This document shows, in pieces, positions 17,673-25,735 of a DNA stretch of 46,993 nucleotides. Every line of letters begins with the position of its first letter. Positions within the stretch are counted from its first letter, which is position 1. The stretch covers positions 1-46,993 of the forward strand of contig JABXIC010000002.1 of the NCBI GenBank assembly GCA_013373265.1, in the 5' to 3' direction. Under the pieces are notes generated by a model. That model did not search any database and was not told the origin of the DNA. It saw nothing but the letters and a program-made list of their open reading frames with translations. A program made the translations under genes and the position numbers. The stretch comes from Methylocystaceae bacterium (GTDB lineage Bacteria; Pseudomonadota; Alphaproteobacteria; Rhodospirillales; Terasakiellaceae).

Positions 17673-18596
17673 TTATTTTGAGTGAATTGAAATGATTTTT
17701 TGGTGCTTTTCTTTATGCAAAAAGAAATAATTTGTAGCTTCGGTTTCATCCGTAATGTTTTGAAACTCTGTAAAAAGGCCATTTTCATAAGCAAAACATC
17801 TGTAGTCAATAGAAGTTAAAAGCTGAATAATATCATTTGGGTGATAACTAAATTTGGCAGACCATTTACGAAGCATTTCTGTAAAAATGAAGGGTGTATC
17901 TCTTTCTATCGTCTTCATTGCGCCTTGAAAAACAAGAAGTTCAGAACCTTCTACATCGCATTTAACCATATCGATTACCGCGTTCTTTTCAGTACAGAAA
18001 TTATCAAGCGTTTGTAACTGACATAGGACGGTGTTTGAGTCTTTACGTTCTTGTATATTTTTCATCGATGAACTACCAGTTTCTTTAACATTCCAAAAAA
18101 ATTCTTTTTTTCCATTTTCATTTGAGAGTGCGATATTGTTCAAGATCGCCTTATCACATTGGTTTAATGCAACATGCCGGGATAGAAAATCGAATGTGCG
18201 TGGAATTGGCTCGAATGAATAAACTGTTTTAACATTTTCTAAGATACTGAAATTAAGAGTATACCAACCGATATTTGCACCAATATCAAAGATTGTCTCA
18301 CTTTGTCGTGCCAGTTCGAAAATGAGACCACGTTCAACAGGGTCAAAAGATTTGAAGTTAATGATTTCGATGGGAATGAAACGAGAGTCAAAAGGATCAA
18401 GATAGAGCTTAAGCCCCGTTTCTTTTATAGTCACAAAGATGTTTTCATTATCAATTGTGATAGATGCAATATCTGAATCTTTAATGTAATCCAAGTATTC
18501 AAAAAGAATTTGGTGTTTTTTGTGCATCTTTTCAATGTAGTTGTGTTTGTCTAGCTTTTGTGAGGCATATAATTGATATAATTGATTTAAATTCAT
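17673..18596 (-). CDS. FkbM-family SAM-dependent methyltransferase
   Basis: A 307-residue protein with the FkbM signature: SAM motif I ETIFDIGANIGWYTLNFSIL (about residues 97-116), VYSFEPIPRTFDFLSRHVALN (motif II), then a TLDNFCTEKNAVIDMVKCDVEGSELLVFQGA block (about 195-225) in which VKCDVEGSE is characteristic. FkbM proteins O-methylate hydroxyl groups of sugars and natural products and are common in glycan clusters. The N-terminal 90 residues are helical and unrelated. It lies 29 bases after an SDR gene and 148 bases before the radical SAM gene, in the same direction. It could cap a hydroxyl on the flagellar glycan. Confidence 0.88.
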   Translation of the reverse strand: MNLNQLYQLYASQKLDKHNYIEKMHKKHQILFEYLDYIKDSDIASITIDNENIFVTIKETGLKLYLDPFDSRFIPIEIINFKSFDPVERGLIFELARQSETIFDIGANIGWYTLNFSILENVKTVYSFEPIPRTFDFLSRHVALNQCDKAILNNIALSNENGKKEFFWNVKETGSSSMKNIQERKDSNTVLCQLQTLDNFCTEKNAVIDMVKCDVEGSELLVFQGAMKTIERDTPFIFTEMLRKWSAKFSYHPNDIIQLLTSIDYRCFAYENGLFTEFQNITDETEATNYFFLHKEKHQKIISIHSK

Positions 18597-18625
18597 TGTG
18601 AATATTTACCAGATGAGATGTGAAA

Positions 18626-19675
18626 TTACATACATTCGCAACTTTCAACCACCCTTTTGAAGCCTTCTGCAATCGGGAAGGTGAGTTTCCACCCTAATGC
18701 TTTGATTTTAGAGATGTCGACAGTTGTGCGAGAAAAGTTCATTCTTAGATACTCTTTTGACGGATCACAAGCCATGATGACCTTTAGTTTTCTTTCAGGG
18801 AAAACTGTATAGGTGAGATATTCGGCTAGTTCTTTTATGCTTATTTCATGTTCCGTTGCTACGTTATAGGCTTCACCATCTTTACCATTTAACATAACAG
18901 TAAAAAAGCCCAGTGTAGCATCGGCAATATAGCAAAAGTTTCGAATAGCGGTACCATTACTATATAAGATGATATCCTGTTTTTTCACGATACAAGAGAT
19001 AAAATCTTCAAAAGAGCGTCCACCTTCTAATTCTAGCCCGGGGCCATACGTGATTGCAGGTCTCACAACTCTAATCGGGACCCCCTTTTGGTACATCCAT
19101 GCACTACACAACATCTCGCCCATGCGCTTGCTTTCTAGGTAGCAGGATGAAATATCCATTGAGTCTAAAGAACCGAAACAGTCTTCTTTGATTGGATAGT
19201 CATTTTCATTTACGAAACCGTAAACGCCAGACGTACTAAAATAGAGGAACCCTTCAACATGATTTTTATGAGCGAGGTCTAATAAATTTTTGGTGCCGAT
19301 GACATTTGGCAATATTGTTTCGATAGGGTTTTCTTTAAAGACCTTTGGGGTGGCAAAACTTGCCGCATGAATAATGAAATCGATCTTATCTTCGATATAA
19401 ATGGGATGGCAGACATCCTGTTCGATCAAATGGAGAAGGGGGCTTTTTAAAGCGTGTTTGAACTTCGTTTTTGCTTTATTAAGCGTTCTGACCAAGCCAA
19501 TAATTTTTATGTTGAAGTTTTTATTTTCATTCAGGTAAAGAAGGGTTTCAACCATGTATGAAGGTAAGAAACCCGCAGCACCCGAGACGAGAACAGTCTT
19601 GTTTTTTAAGCGTTCCCACGCTATGGGTTGGTCTGTCATAAATTTCAGGTCTTCGGTGACGATTGAGTTTCTCAT
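18626..19675 (-). CDS. NAD-dependent epimerase/dehydratase (extended SDR)
   Basis: Extended short-chain dehydrogenase. The nucleotide-binding loop is LVSGAAGFLPSYMVETLL, a GxxGFxxS variant in which Pro replaces the third Gly, as in some UDP-glucuronate decarboxylase-like proteins. The catalytic YLESK (YxxxK) follows FSTSGVYG. The later RPAITYGPGLELEGGRSF and YNVATE segments are typical sugar-nucleotide epimerase features. The start is taken as ATG 19675, just after the previous stop; a TTG start at 19696 would overlap the upstream gene by 17 bases. It lies between another SDR (4 bases upstream) and the FkbM gene. It most likely epimerises, reduces or dehydrates a nucleotide sugar; the substrate is not evident. 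Confidence 0.85.
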   Translation of the reverse strand: MRNSIVTEDLKFMTDQPIAWERLKNKTVLVSGAAGFLPSYMVETLLYLNENKNFNIKIIGLVRTLNKAKTKFKHALKSPLLHLIEQDVCHPIYIEDKIDFIIHAASFATPKVFKENPIETILPNVIGTKNLLDLAHKNHVEGFLYFSTSGVYGFVNENDYPIKEDCFGSLDSMDISSCYLESKRMGEMLCSAWMYQKGVPIRVVRPAITYGPGLELEGGRSFEDFISCIVKKQDIILYSNGTAIRNFCYIADATLGFFTVMLNGKDGEAYNVATEHEISIKELAEYLTYTVFPERKLKVIMACDPSKEYLRMNFSRTTVDISKIKALGWKLTFPIAEGFKRVVESCECM

Positions 19676-19679
19676 GTCA

Positions 19680-20615
19680 TTACGCTTTATGATCAAAGTA
19701 GTTGTTTTTGAGCTTCTTGGCGTATTCTAAGTATGCATCTTTTTGGAGAGCGGTTTTATCTAATAAATCGATGTTGGCTTTATAATGGTTATATAAATCT
19801 AAAATTGAGTTTTTATATTCGGAAAATTTGAAGTGTGGTAATTCTGCGCAGAGGCGTTCATTGTTACCGGAATAGTGAACCCCGAGACCTTCGTTTAAGA
19901 CATGGATCGGACTTTGATAATCGCTTATTTTGTTAATAATATTGACGATGGTAATGAGGTCGATCGATTTTGTTGGTGTGACGTTATAAGAAGAATATTT
20001 TGTTTTGTTCTGTGCAAAAAATTTCACGATCTCACAGAAATCATTGATGTAAATATAATCATAACTGACATTTTTATTAATCGTAATGGGCATATGTAAT
20101 AAATTTTTGGCAATAGCGTTCGAAATGAATTTATATCTATGATCTTCATATTTACCGAAAATTCCAAAGATACGTAATGTGATTAAAGACGTGTCTGCAC
20201 TGTTTTCAATGTATTTAGATATCAGATATTTCGAGAAGCTATGGCTGTCATCTGGGATATGGGTATCAAAGAATGTTTCTTGCATTTTTTCATGCCAATA
20301 TAGCCTTGAATATTCAGATCCACTGCCAAAATTTATCAATTTAGTTTGAGTCTTTTTGTGCTTTAAGAGATTGAAAAACATGCGAAGGTTTTTCTCGCAT
20401 ACGTCGGCACAATACTCTGTGCCTTGGCGTAATGTTGTGGCGGAATGTACGATTACATCAATGGGATGGTGTTTCAGGTATTCTTGAACGGCTTGAGAGT
20501 CAGTAAGGTCAAGTTCTTCCAAGTCAGGGCTATAGACATGAAAAAGATCATTCGTAAATGATTCAACAAGATTTTTCCCAACAAAACCGCCAGCACCTGT
20601 AATTAATATATTCAT
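19680..20615 (-). CDS. SDR-type sugar epimerase/reductase with catalytic Tyr replaced by His
   Basis: Extended SDR, 311 residues, beginning MNILITGAGGFVGKNLVESF (GxxGxxG). It is a clear paralog of the SDR at 24866-25735: both have FGKYED/YGKYED, ISNAIAKNL/LSNNICRAL, YIYINDF/FIYVNDF, and the same spacing. Where the paralog has the catalytic YGLSK, this protein has HSFSK: the codon at 20243-20241 is CAT, one base from TAT. The catalytic Lys is kept. It may be inactive, use another acid/base, or be a binding protein. It follows the TPP-enzyme gene by 19 bases, the place where a reductase such as YerF would act in yersiniose synthesis. Family assignment is firm, function is not. Confidence 0.83.
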   Translation of the reverse strand: MNILITGAGGFVGKNLVESFTNDLFHVYSPDLEELDLTDSQAVQEYLKHHPIDVIVHSATTLRQGTEYCADVCEKNLRMFFNLLKHKKTQTKLINFGSGSEYSRLYWHEKMQETFFDTHIPDDSHSFSKYLISKYIENSADTSLITLRIFGIFGKYEDHRYKFISNAIAKNLLHMPITINKNVSYDYIYINDFCEIVKFFAQNKTKYSSYNVTPTKSIDLITIVNIINKISDYQSPIHVLNEGLGVHYSGNNERLCAELPHFKFSEYKNSILDLYNHYKANIDLLDKTALQKDAYLEYAKKLKNNYFDHKA

Positions 20616-20634
20616 TATCGTTTTATACCTGAAA

Positions 20635-22422
20635 TTAATTCAACATATTTTTTTTGAGCTCTTCTTCTGACAAAAAAGGAGCCATATCTTCTAATGAGGG
20701 AGATATGATCGTTCCATCAGGAAGTTGTTTCGAAGAGAGTTTGGGCGCGAAAGGCATCTTTTCATCGACCATAATTTCACAAATAGCCGGACCTTTTTCG
20801 GTCATCGTCCTTTCAATAGCTGGGATCATTTCACTATGTTGAGAACAGCGGACGTAGGGCATATTAAAAGCAAGAGCAATTTTCTCAAAATCAGGGAAGG
20901 TCACGCCTGACATTGGGCTTGCTCCCACTTCATTTCCATTGAAAAAGTTGTGGTGGGTTTGGTTGATGGAAGAATAACCCTGATTGTTAATGATGAAAAT
21001 TTTAATGGGCATGTTATTACCTGCAATGGTTTGCAATTCTTGTAAATTCATCATAATGCTTCCATCTCCGGCAAGGCAGGCAATAGGTGCTCCTTTGGAC
21101 CCTTTATAAGCACCTATGGCTGCGGGAAGGTCGTATCCCATTGCAGCACTGCCGGAATTGGTCCAAAGTCGTTGTCCTTGCTTTAAATAGGCTGCTTGGA
21201 AACCAACAACACAAGCCGAACCATTTGCCGTTACTACGATTTGGTCATTGGGCAGTTGTTTAAAGAGTGTATCAATAAAGCAGTAGAGATTGATTTTGGG
21301 ATTAGCCCAGTATTCATCCAAAGTCACAGGATAGTTTTTCTGACGTTCTTTACACCAAGCCATCCAATCGTCATGTGATTTTTCGGGTGCGTTATAAGTG
21401 TGTTCGTTTAATTTAACGAGTAAGTCGGCTAAATCTGCATGAATGCAGATTTCTGCTTTGATGCTTGGTTTTTGCATTTCAACGTCATCTATATCTATCC
21501 AGATTTTATCTGCTTTAGAGGCAAAGGAGGCCCAGTTGTAACTGACCTGACGGATGTTTAAGCGGCTTCCTAAAATAATGAGGAGGTCGGCATTTTGCAC
21601 GACAAAGTTACCTGCACGATCACCAACGGTTCCCGGTCGCCCGACATAATTAGGGTGATCATTCCACACAGCGTCATGGGCATTCCATCCCGTTACAACC
21701 GGTATTTTTACTTTGTTTAAGAATTGTAAAAACTGGTCATGTTGTCCACTTAAACGGACACCGGCTCCCGCAAAAACAACGGGGCGTTTCGCTTTTGCGA
21801 TCTGATCTAAAATGGTTTGGGCTGCATGATTTAAATCTGTTTTCTTCCATGTTTGAGGCAGTTCGGATGGATCAAACTTTTCCAGTTCATCTGGGTTGAT
21901 TTGTGCGGCTTGAATGTCTATGGGAATATCAATCCAACAGGGGCCGGGTCGCCCTGAAATGGCGAGGTGAAATGCTTTCTCCAGATGGTAGCGAATGGAG
22001 TTCGGGTCTGTAATCATTACGCTATACTTTGTAATGGAGGAGACCATTTTAATGATTTCGATCTCTTGGTCACCATATTGACGCAGATTCAGACCCGTGC
22101 TTTGAACAGTTGTCTCATATTTAACCTGCCCTGAAATGACAAGCATCCCAAGTGAGTCTGTCCAGGCGCCATGGATACCTGTTAGAGTGTTGGTTCCTCC
22201 CGGTCCGGTCGTTACATTGACGATGGCAGGACGGTTGGTTAGACGATAGTATGATTCAGCAGCGATTGCACAGGCTTGTTCATGATGATTAAATATACAA
22301 TTCAGGTTCGGATGATTGCCAAGAGATTGATTTAGGTGCATCGCCCCGCCACCTGTTATCATAAAGACCTGTTCAATACCCAGTTCAAAGATTTTTTGTG
22401 CGACATAATCAGAAAGTTTCAT
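20635..22422 (-). CDS. Thiamine-diphosphate-dependent enzyme, acetolactate-synthase-like (YerE-type candidate)
   Basis: A 595-residue enzyme with the three-domain layout of acetohydroxyacid synthases: an N-terminal PYR domain with the activating Glu in FNHHEQACAIAAESYYR (Glu near residue 48), a central domain (about 190-330), and a C-terminal PP domain with the TPP motif LAGDGSIMMNLQELQTI ending in the INNQGY stretch. It is unlikely to be amino-acid biosynthetic, because no small subunit follows and it sits among nucleotide-sugar genes. With rfbF, rfbG and rfbH in the same array, YerE is the best analogue: it adds a two-carbon unit from pyruvate to C4 of CDP-4-keto-3,6-dideoxyglucose. It overlaps the C-methyltransferase by 4 bases (ATGA) and is followed by an SDR. 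Enzyme class is firm, substrate inferred. Confidence 0.82.
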   Translation of the reverse strand: MKLSDYVAQKIFELGIEQVFMITGGGAMHLNQSLGNHPNLNCIFNHHEQACAIAAESYYRLTNRPAIVNVTTGPGGTNTLTGIHGAWTDSLGMLVISGQVKYETTVQSTGLNLRQYGDQEIEIIKMVSSITKYSVMITDPNSIRYHLEKAFHLAISGRPGPCWIDIPIDIQAAQINPDELEKFDPSELPQTWKKTDLNHAAQTILDQIAKAKRPVVFAGAGVRLSGQHDQFLQFLNKVKIPVVTGWNAHDAVWNDHPNYVGRPGTVGDRAGNFVVQNADLLIILGSRLNIRQVSYNWASFASKADKIWIDIDDVEMQKPSIKAEICIHADLADLLVKLNEHTYNAPEKSHDDWMAWCKERQKNYPVTLDEYWANPKINLYCFIDTLFKQLPNDQIVVTANGSACVVGFQAAYLKQGQRLWTNSGSAAMGYDLPAAIGAYKGSKGAPIACLAGDGSIMMNLQELQTIAGNNMPIKIFIINNQGYSSINQTHHNFFNGNEVGASPMSGVTFPDFEKIALAFNMPYVRCSQHSEMIPAIERTMTEKGPAICEIMVDEKMPFAPKLSSKQLPDGTIISPSLEDMAPFLSEEELKKNMLN

Positions 22423-23573
22423 TGGTTTGACTCCGCTGCAATCAAGTGATTACCTTTAAGAAGGTAAGCGTCAATATGTCGATCAAAAGCTTGAACGGTT
22501 TTAAGGACTTCCTCAGGATAGATACCAGGAACCATGATGATAACAGCATGGACATCAGAGTGTTCTAATTCCTGAGGGGAGACGATTTTACTGAACATCA
22601 CAGGGCTGTATTTGCCTTGCTTGAAGTCCGCGGAATCAACAATAAATTCAATTTTGTTAATTTGACTGATCGATAGGAGGGCAAGTGTGCGATGCCCGGC
22701 GCCCCAGACAGCAATTTTTTTACCTTGGTCCACATATTGATCAACAAGTTTATTCAGGTTGATTTTCAGTTCGTTTATTTCAGTTATGTAATGGGAAATG
22801 TCTAGAATTTTACGCTTTTTGACAACGGCAAGGATGTCATTATCATTGTTGATTAATGTGCAGTTTAACACATCAAAACCATTGCTTTCAAAGGCAAGAG
22901 TGAGTGTTTTTTGCGTAAAATAGACGAGATGATCAGCAACAAATTCATACAGGCATTTGGACGCCAGTAAATATTCTAAATTCGGAACAGTGACATAGCC
23001 AATGGCATTATCTGTTGTGACTCGATCAATGGCTTCAATAAAGCTTTTGGGGTTGGGTTGATGTTCAAGATAATTAAAAGAGAAAAAAACATCCGCTTTC
23101 GTTTTTGGCTTGTAATCATTGATGTAGTCACAGATGATTTTTCGGCCTTTTTTTTGCCCCACAGCAACAGAAGCAGGTGAAAATTCCAAACCGATAGGGG
23201 TGAGACCTGCTTCTGATACAACATCTAGCATGTCTCCTTTCGCGCAACCGATTTCTAGCGCGGTTTTACCTTCCAACTGATACGCCTGAACGAAGTCTAT
23301 CATTTCTTTAAGGCGTGCTTGTTTGGCATGGGGGGATAAAGAGGCAGCGGTAATAACTTCTTTATAATAAGGAACGGGTTCACCTCTAAGTTGGACTAAT
23401 CCACATGAACGACATTGGTAGACATCCAGTACGATTCCAGTGTCAGAGGAGAACTCTTTGGGTTCTGGATAAAATTGCGCGGCTTTGGGGAATGGTTGCA
23501 TGCTGATGATGGGCTTATCCTTAATGGAGGCAGCACATAGCCTACAGGAATTGAGAGTATTTTTTTTTGTCAT
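22419..23573 (-). CDS. Nucleotide-sugar C-methyltransferase (zinc-ribbon, SAM domain, C-terminal Rossmann domain)
   Basis: A 384-residue protein with the three-part layout of sugar C-methyltransferases such as TylC3: an N-terminal zinc-binding region with CRLC (residues 10-13) and CRSC (near 54-57); a class I SAM domain with GKTALEIGCAKGDMLDVV; and a C-terminal domain (about 275-384) with KIAVWGAGHRTLALLSI and FIVDSADFKQGKYSP. Such enzymes methylate C3 (or C5) of 4-keto-6-deoxy nucleotide sugars, producing tertiary branched sugars. The RfbG product in this array would be a suitable type of substrate. It lies 3 bases after a radical SAM gene and overlaps the TPP-enzyme gene by 4 bases. Family is well supported; the position of methylation is inferred. 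Confidence 0.87.
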   Translation of the reverse strand: MTKKNTLNSCRLCAASIKDKPIISMQPFPKAAQFYPEPKEFSSDTGIVLDVYQCRSCGLVQLRGEPVPYYKEVITAASLSPHAKQARLKEMIDFVQAYQLEGKTALEIGCAKGDMLDVVSEAGLTPIGLEFSPASVAVGQKKGRKIICDYINDYKPKTKADVFFSFNYLEHQPNPKSFIEAIDRVTTDNAIGYVTVPNLEYLLASKCLYEFVADHLVYFTQKTLTLAFESNGFDVLNCTLINNDNDILAVVKKRKILDISHYITEINELKINLNKLVDQYVDQGKKIAVWGAGHRTLALLSISQINKIEFIVDSADFKQGKYSPVMFSKIVSPQELEHSDVHAVIIMVPGIYPEEVLKTVQAFDRHIDAYLLKGNHLIAAESNQ

Positions 23574-23576
23574 AAT

Positions 23577-24860
23577 CTAATTTTTAATATCCTTGCTGAC
23601 TTTTGTCGCGGCAACTTTTTTCCAACCAGATTGATTGAAGCCCATATTGTAGGCTGGTAATCCATAATGCATGCATTCAGCACAAATGGATGCTTTGTCC
23701 TTTTCTCGTTTGATGTCTGAGAGGTCGCTCTTCAAGTAATCTTTAGCGACAATGGTATCTGCTTTGTAAAAAGTCGTACAGCAGACAGGAACGCTCAGAT
23801 CCCAATTGATATTTGTTTGGTTTTCTTTAAATGGACATGTTGAGGATCTGAAATCTTTTGTGACTTCGATACCTTCATCAATATCAACCAGTAGAATTTT
23901 TTGCAGTTCCTCAGTTTGGGGGTCGATGATGCCATTGCAGTGATCAAGACATCTTTCCAGCGGCATGATGAGTGAATATGTTGCAGAAAGAGAGAAACCT
24001 AATTCGTCGCAAAGCTCTTGCATTTTTTGTAAATTTTTCTGATTGTTGTTTGTATAAAGATGGTAATTCACGTCAACGAATGTGTTAGACTCATATTTCT
24101 CTATATAATATTTGAGGCGATAGAGGTTCGATTTGACGAGATTGATATCGCCGCCTGTATGGGTTTCATTATAAGTTTCAGGATAAAACCCAGATAGGGA
24201 CACTTTAAAAAATTCGGGTGAGGCCTGAATAACCCTTTTGAGTTGGTCATCAGATTTTATTGATAAGTTACTTGATATCGCTGCCGCAATACCATTTTTA
24301 TGAAGATGCTTGATGATGTCTGGTAATTTAGGATGGAGGAGTGGTTCTCCCCAGCTATAAAGACTGACATGAGTGAGGACTTCAACTTCGCTTTTGATCT
24401 TTTCAATAACACGCGTGAAGTCTTCAAAAGCCATCATGCCTCGTGGGGGCTTTGCTCCAGTAATGCCATGCGCGCAGGTTGGACATTCCAGATTACATGT
24501 GCCGACCACATCAATTGTATAAAATGAGTCACAATAATCAGAATAAAGCATATAGTCATTTTTTGAAAAGTTCATTTTTGTCAAAGACTGAATGATCTCT
24601 TCTTCTTTGATCGAGACAGCAACAACAATCAGTAAATTTGTGTTTTCTTGTTGTTGTTTTTTAAGGCGATCAGGATGGTAAACGGGTATAGAGTTTAGGG
24701 TTTTGTTTGTAAAAGCGGGGTCTGAATCAACAAAGTTAATAACATTCAAATCATTTGCTCTTGAAAAGCGCAGGAAACCCATACCAGTCATTCGGGCTCC
24801 CCAAATAACGATGTCTCTGCCTTGCAATGTTTGAATGAGTTGCTGCTTTGAATGAAGCAT
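23577..24860 (-). CDS. Radical SAM/SPASM protein with N-terminal Rossmann-like domain
   Basis: A 427-residue two-part protein. Residues about 1-105 form a Rossmann-like domain (GRDIVIWGARMTGMGFLRFS, NFVDSDPAFTNKTLNSIPVY) that resembles the C-terminal domain of the neighbouring C-methyltransferase. The radical SAM part starts at about 118 with CNLECPTC, then MMAFEDF and LYSWGEPLLHP. Cysteines near the C-terminus (CPFKENQTN, SVPVCCTTFY, ASICAECMHYG) form a SPASM-like auxiliary iron-sulfur site. SPASM enzymes modify peptides, and some act on sugars or aminoglycosides (dehydrogenation or epimerisation). In this array a carbohydrate substrate is more likely than a peptide, as no precursor peptide gene was seen. 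It is packed 5 bases after an SDR and 3 bases before the C-methyltransferase. Confidence 0.83.
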   Translation of the reverse strand: MLHSKQQLIQTLQGRDIVIWGARMTGMGFLRFSRANDLNVINFVDSDPAFTNKTLNSIPVYHPDRLKKQQQENTNLLIVVAVSIKEEEIIQSLTKMNFSKNDYMLYSDYCDSFYTIDVVGTCNLECPTCAHGITGAKPPRGMMAFEDFTRVIEKIKSEVEVLTHVSLYSWGEPLLHPKLPDIIKHLHKNGIAAAISSNLSIKSDDQLKRVIQASPEFFKVSLSGFYPETYNETHTGGDINLVKSNLYRLKYYIEKYESNTFVDVNYHLYTNNNQKNLQKMQELCDELGFSLSATYSLIMPLERCLDHCNGIIDPQTEELQKILLVDIDEGIEVTKDFRSSTCPFKENQTNINWDLSVPVCCTTFYKADTIVAKDYLKSDLSDIKREKDKASICAECMHYGLPAYNMGFNQSGWKKVAATKVSKDIKN

Positions 24861-24865
24861 AGTGC

Positions 24866-25735
24866 TTATTCAGCCTCTCTTAGTTGAGTACAAATTTGCT
24901 CAATATTTGGATGGTTTTTGTACCAGTCGTAAAGTTCCTGTACAGCGGTTTCCAATTTTGTAAACTCAACGGGACCAAACTCAGATATGAGACGGCTATT
25001 ATCCGCAGAATAATCTGGATTGAGGCCCTCTTGTTTGATTAACACACTTTCGTCTTTGTCATGTGTGTTTGCAATGACCTGAGCAATTTCAGATAATCGG
25101 ATTGGAGAACCCGTACATACGTTATAATTGCGCTGCGCTGTCTCATTATTGATGAACAGCTCAAGAATTTTGAGAAAGTCATTCACATAAATAAAATCAA
25201 AGAACATGTCACGGTTAATGGAAATGCCCATGCCTGCGAGTGCACGACAAATGTTATTGGATAAAAAGCGTCGTGTATAATCTTCATATTTTCCGTAAAT
25301 GCCAAGCACACGCATATTTACAAGGTTGCGAGGTTTACTTTCGATGTCATTTGATATGACAAATTTTGAAAGACCGTATGTATCAGATGGAATATGTTTT
25401 CTGAAATAATCTTCTTTCATCATGGGTTGATAGTTTTTCATATCATATTCAGCGGCGGAACCGATGCTGATAAGTTTTCCAAAATGATCTGAGCAACGTT
25501 CCAAGTTGAAATACATAATAAGGTTTTCATCAAGGGATTTGATGTTGACCGCACTCAATACAACCACATGAGGTGTGGTTTTTTTCATATAGCTTTCGAC
25601 GGCCTGTGTGTCGAGCAGGTTAAGCTCTTGCCGTTTAGGGGAGTATATATCGTAAACATCAGGGGAGAGGTATTCAACGATGTTTCGTCCGATAAAGCCA
25701 TTTGAACCTAAGACTAAGATTTTCTTTTTAGACAT
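24866..25735 (-). CDS. NAD-dependent sugar epimerase/reductase (extended SDR)
   Basis: A 289-residue extended SDR with nucleotide-binding loop LVLGSNGFIGRNIVEYL, SIGSAAEYD, and intact catalytic YGLSK. It resembles small reductases or epimerases such as those ending dTDP- or CDP-sugar pathways, and is paralogous to the protein at 19680-20615, which lost the catalytic Tyr. The start ATG abuts the stop of the upstream radical SAM gene with no spacer (TAAATG), suggesting coupled translation. The two paralogs bracket a block made of a radical SAM, a C-methyltransferase and a TPP enzyme, so they may act on successive intermediates of one branched sugar. Exact substrate unknown. Confidence 0.85.
   Translation of the reverse strand: MSKKKILVLGSNGFIGRNIVEYLSPDVYDIYSPKRQELNLLDTQAVESYMKKTTPHVVVLSAVNIKSLDENLIMYFNLERCSDHFGKLISIGSAAEYDMKNYQPMMKEDYFRKHIPSDTYGLSKFVISNDIESKPRNLVNMRVLGIYGKYEDYTRRFLSNNICRALAGMGISINRDMFFDFIYVNDFLKILELFINNETAQRNYNVCTGSPIRLSEIAQVIANTHDKDESVLIKQEGLNPDYSADNSRLISEFGPVEFTKLETAVQELYDWYKNHPNIEQICTQLREAE

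Noticed and set aside
20635-22422. Acetolactate synthase for branched amino acids
   Set aside because: No regulatory subunit follows and all neighbours are nucleotide-sugar genes; a sugar-directed TPP enzyme is more likely.
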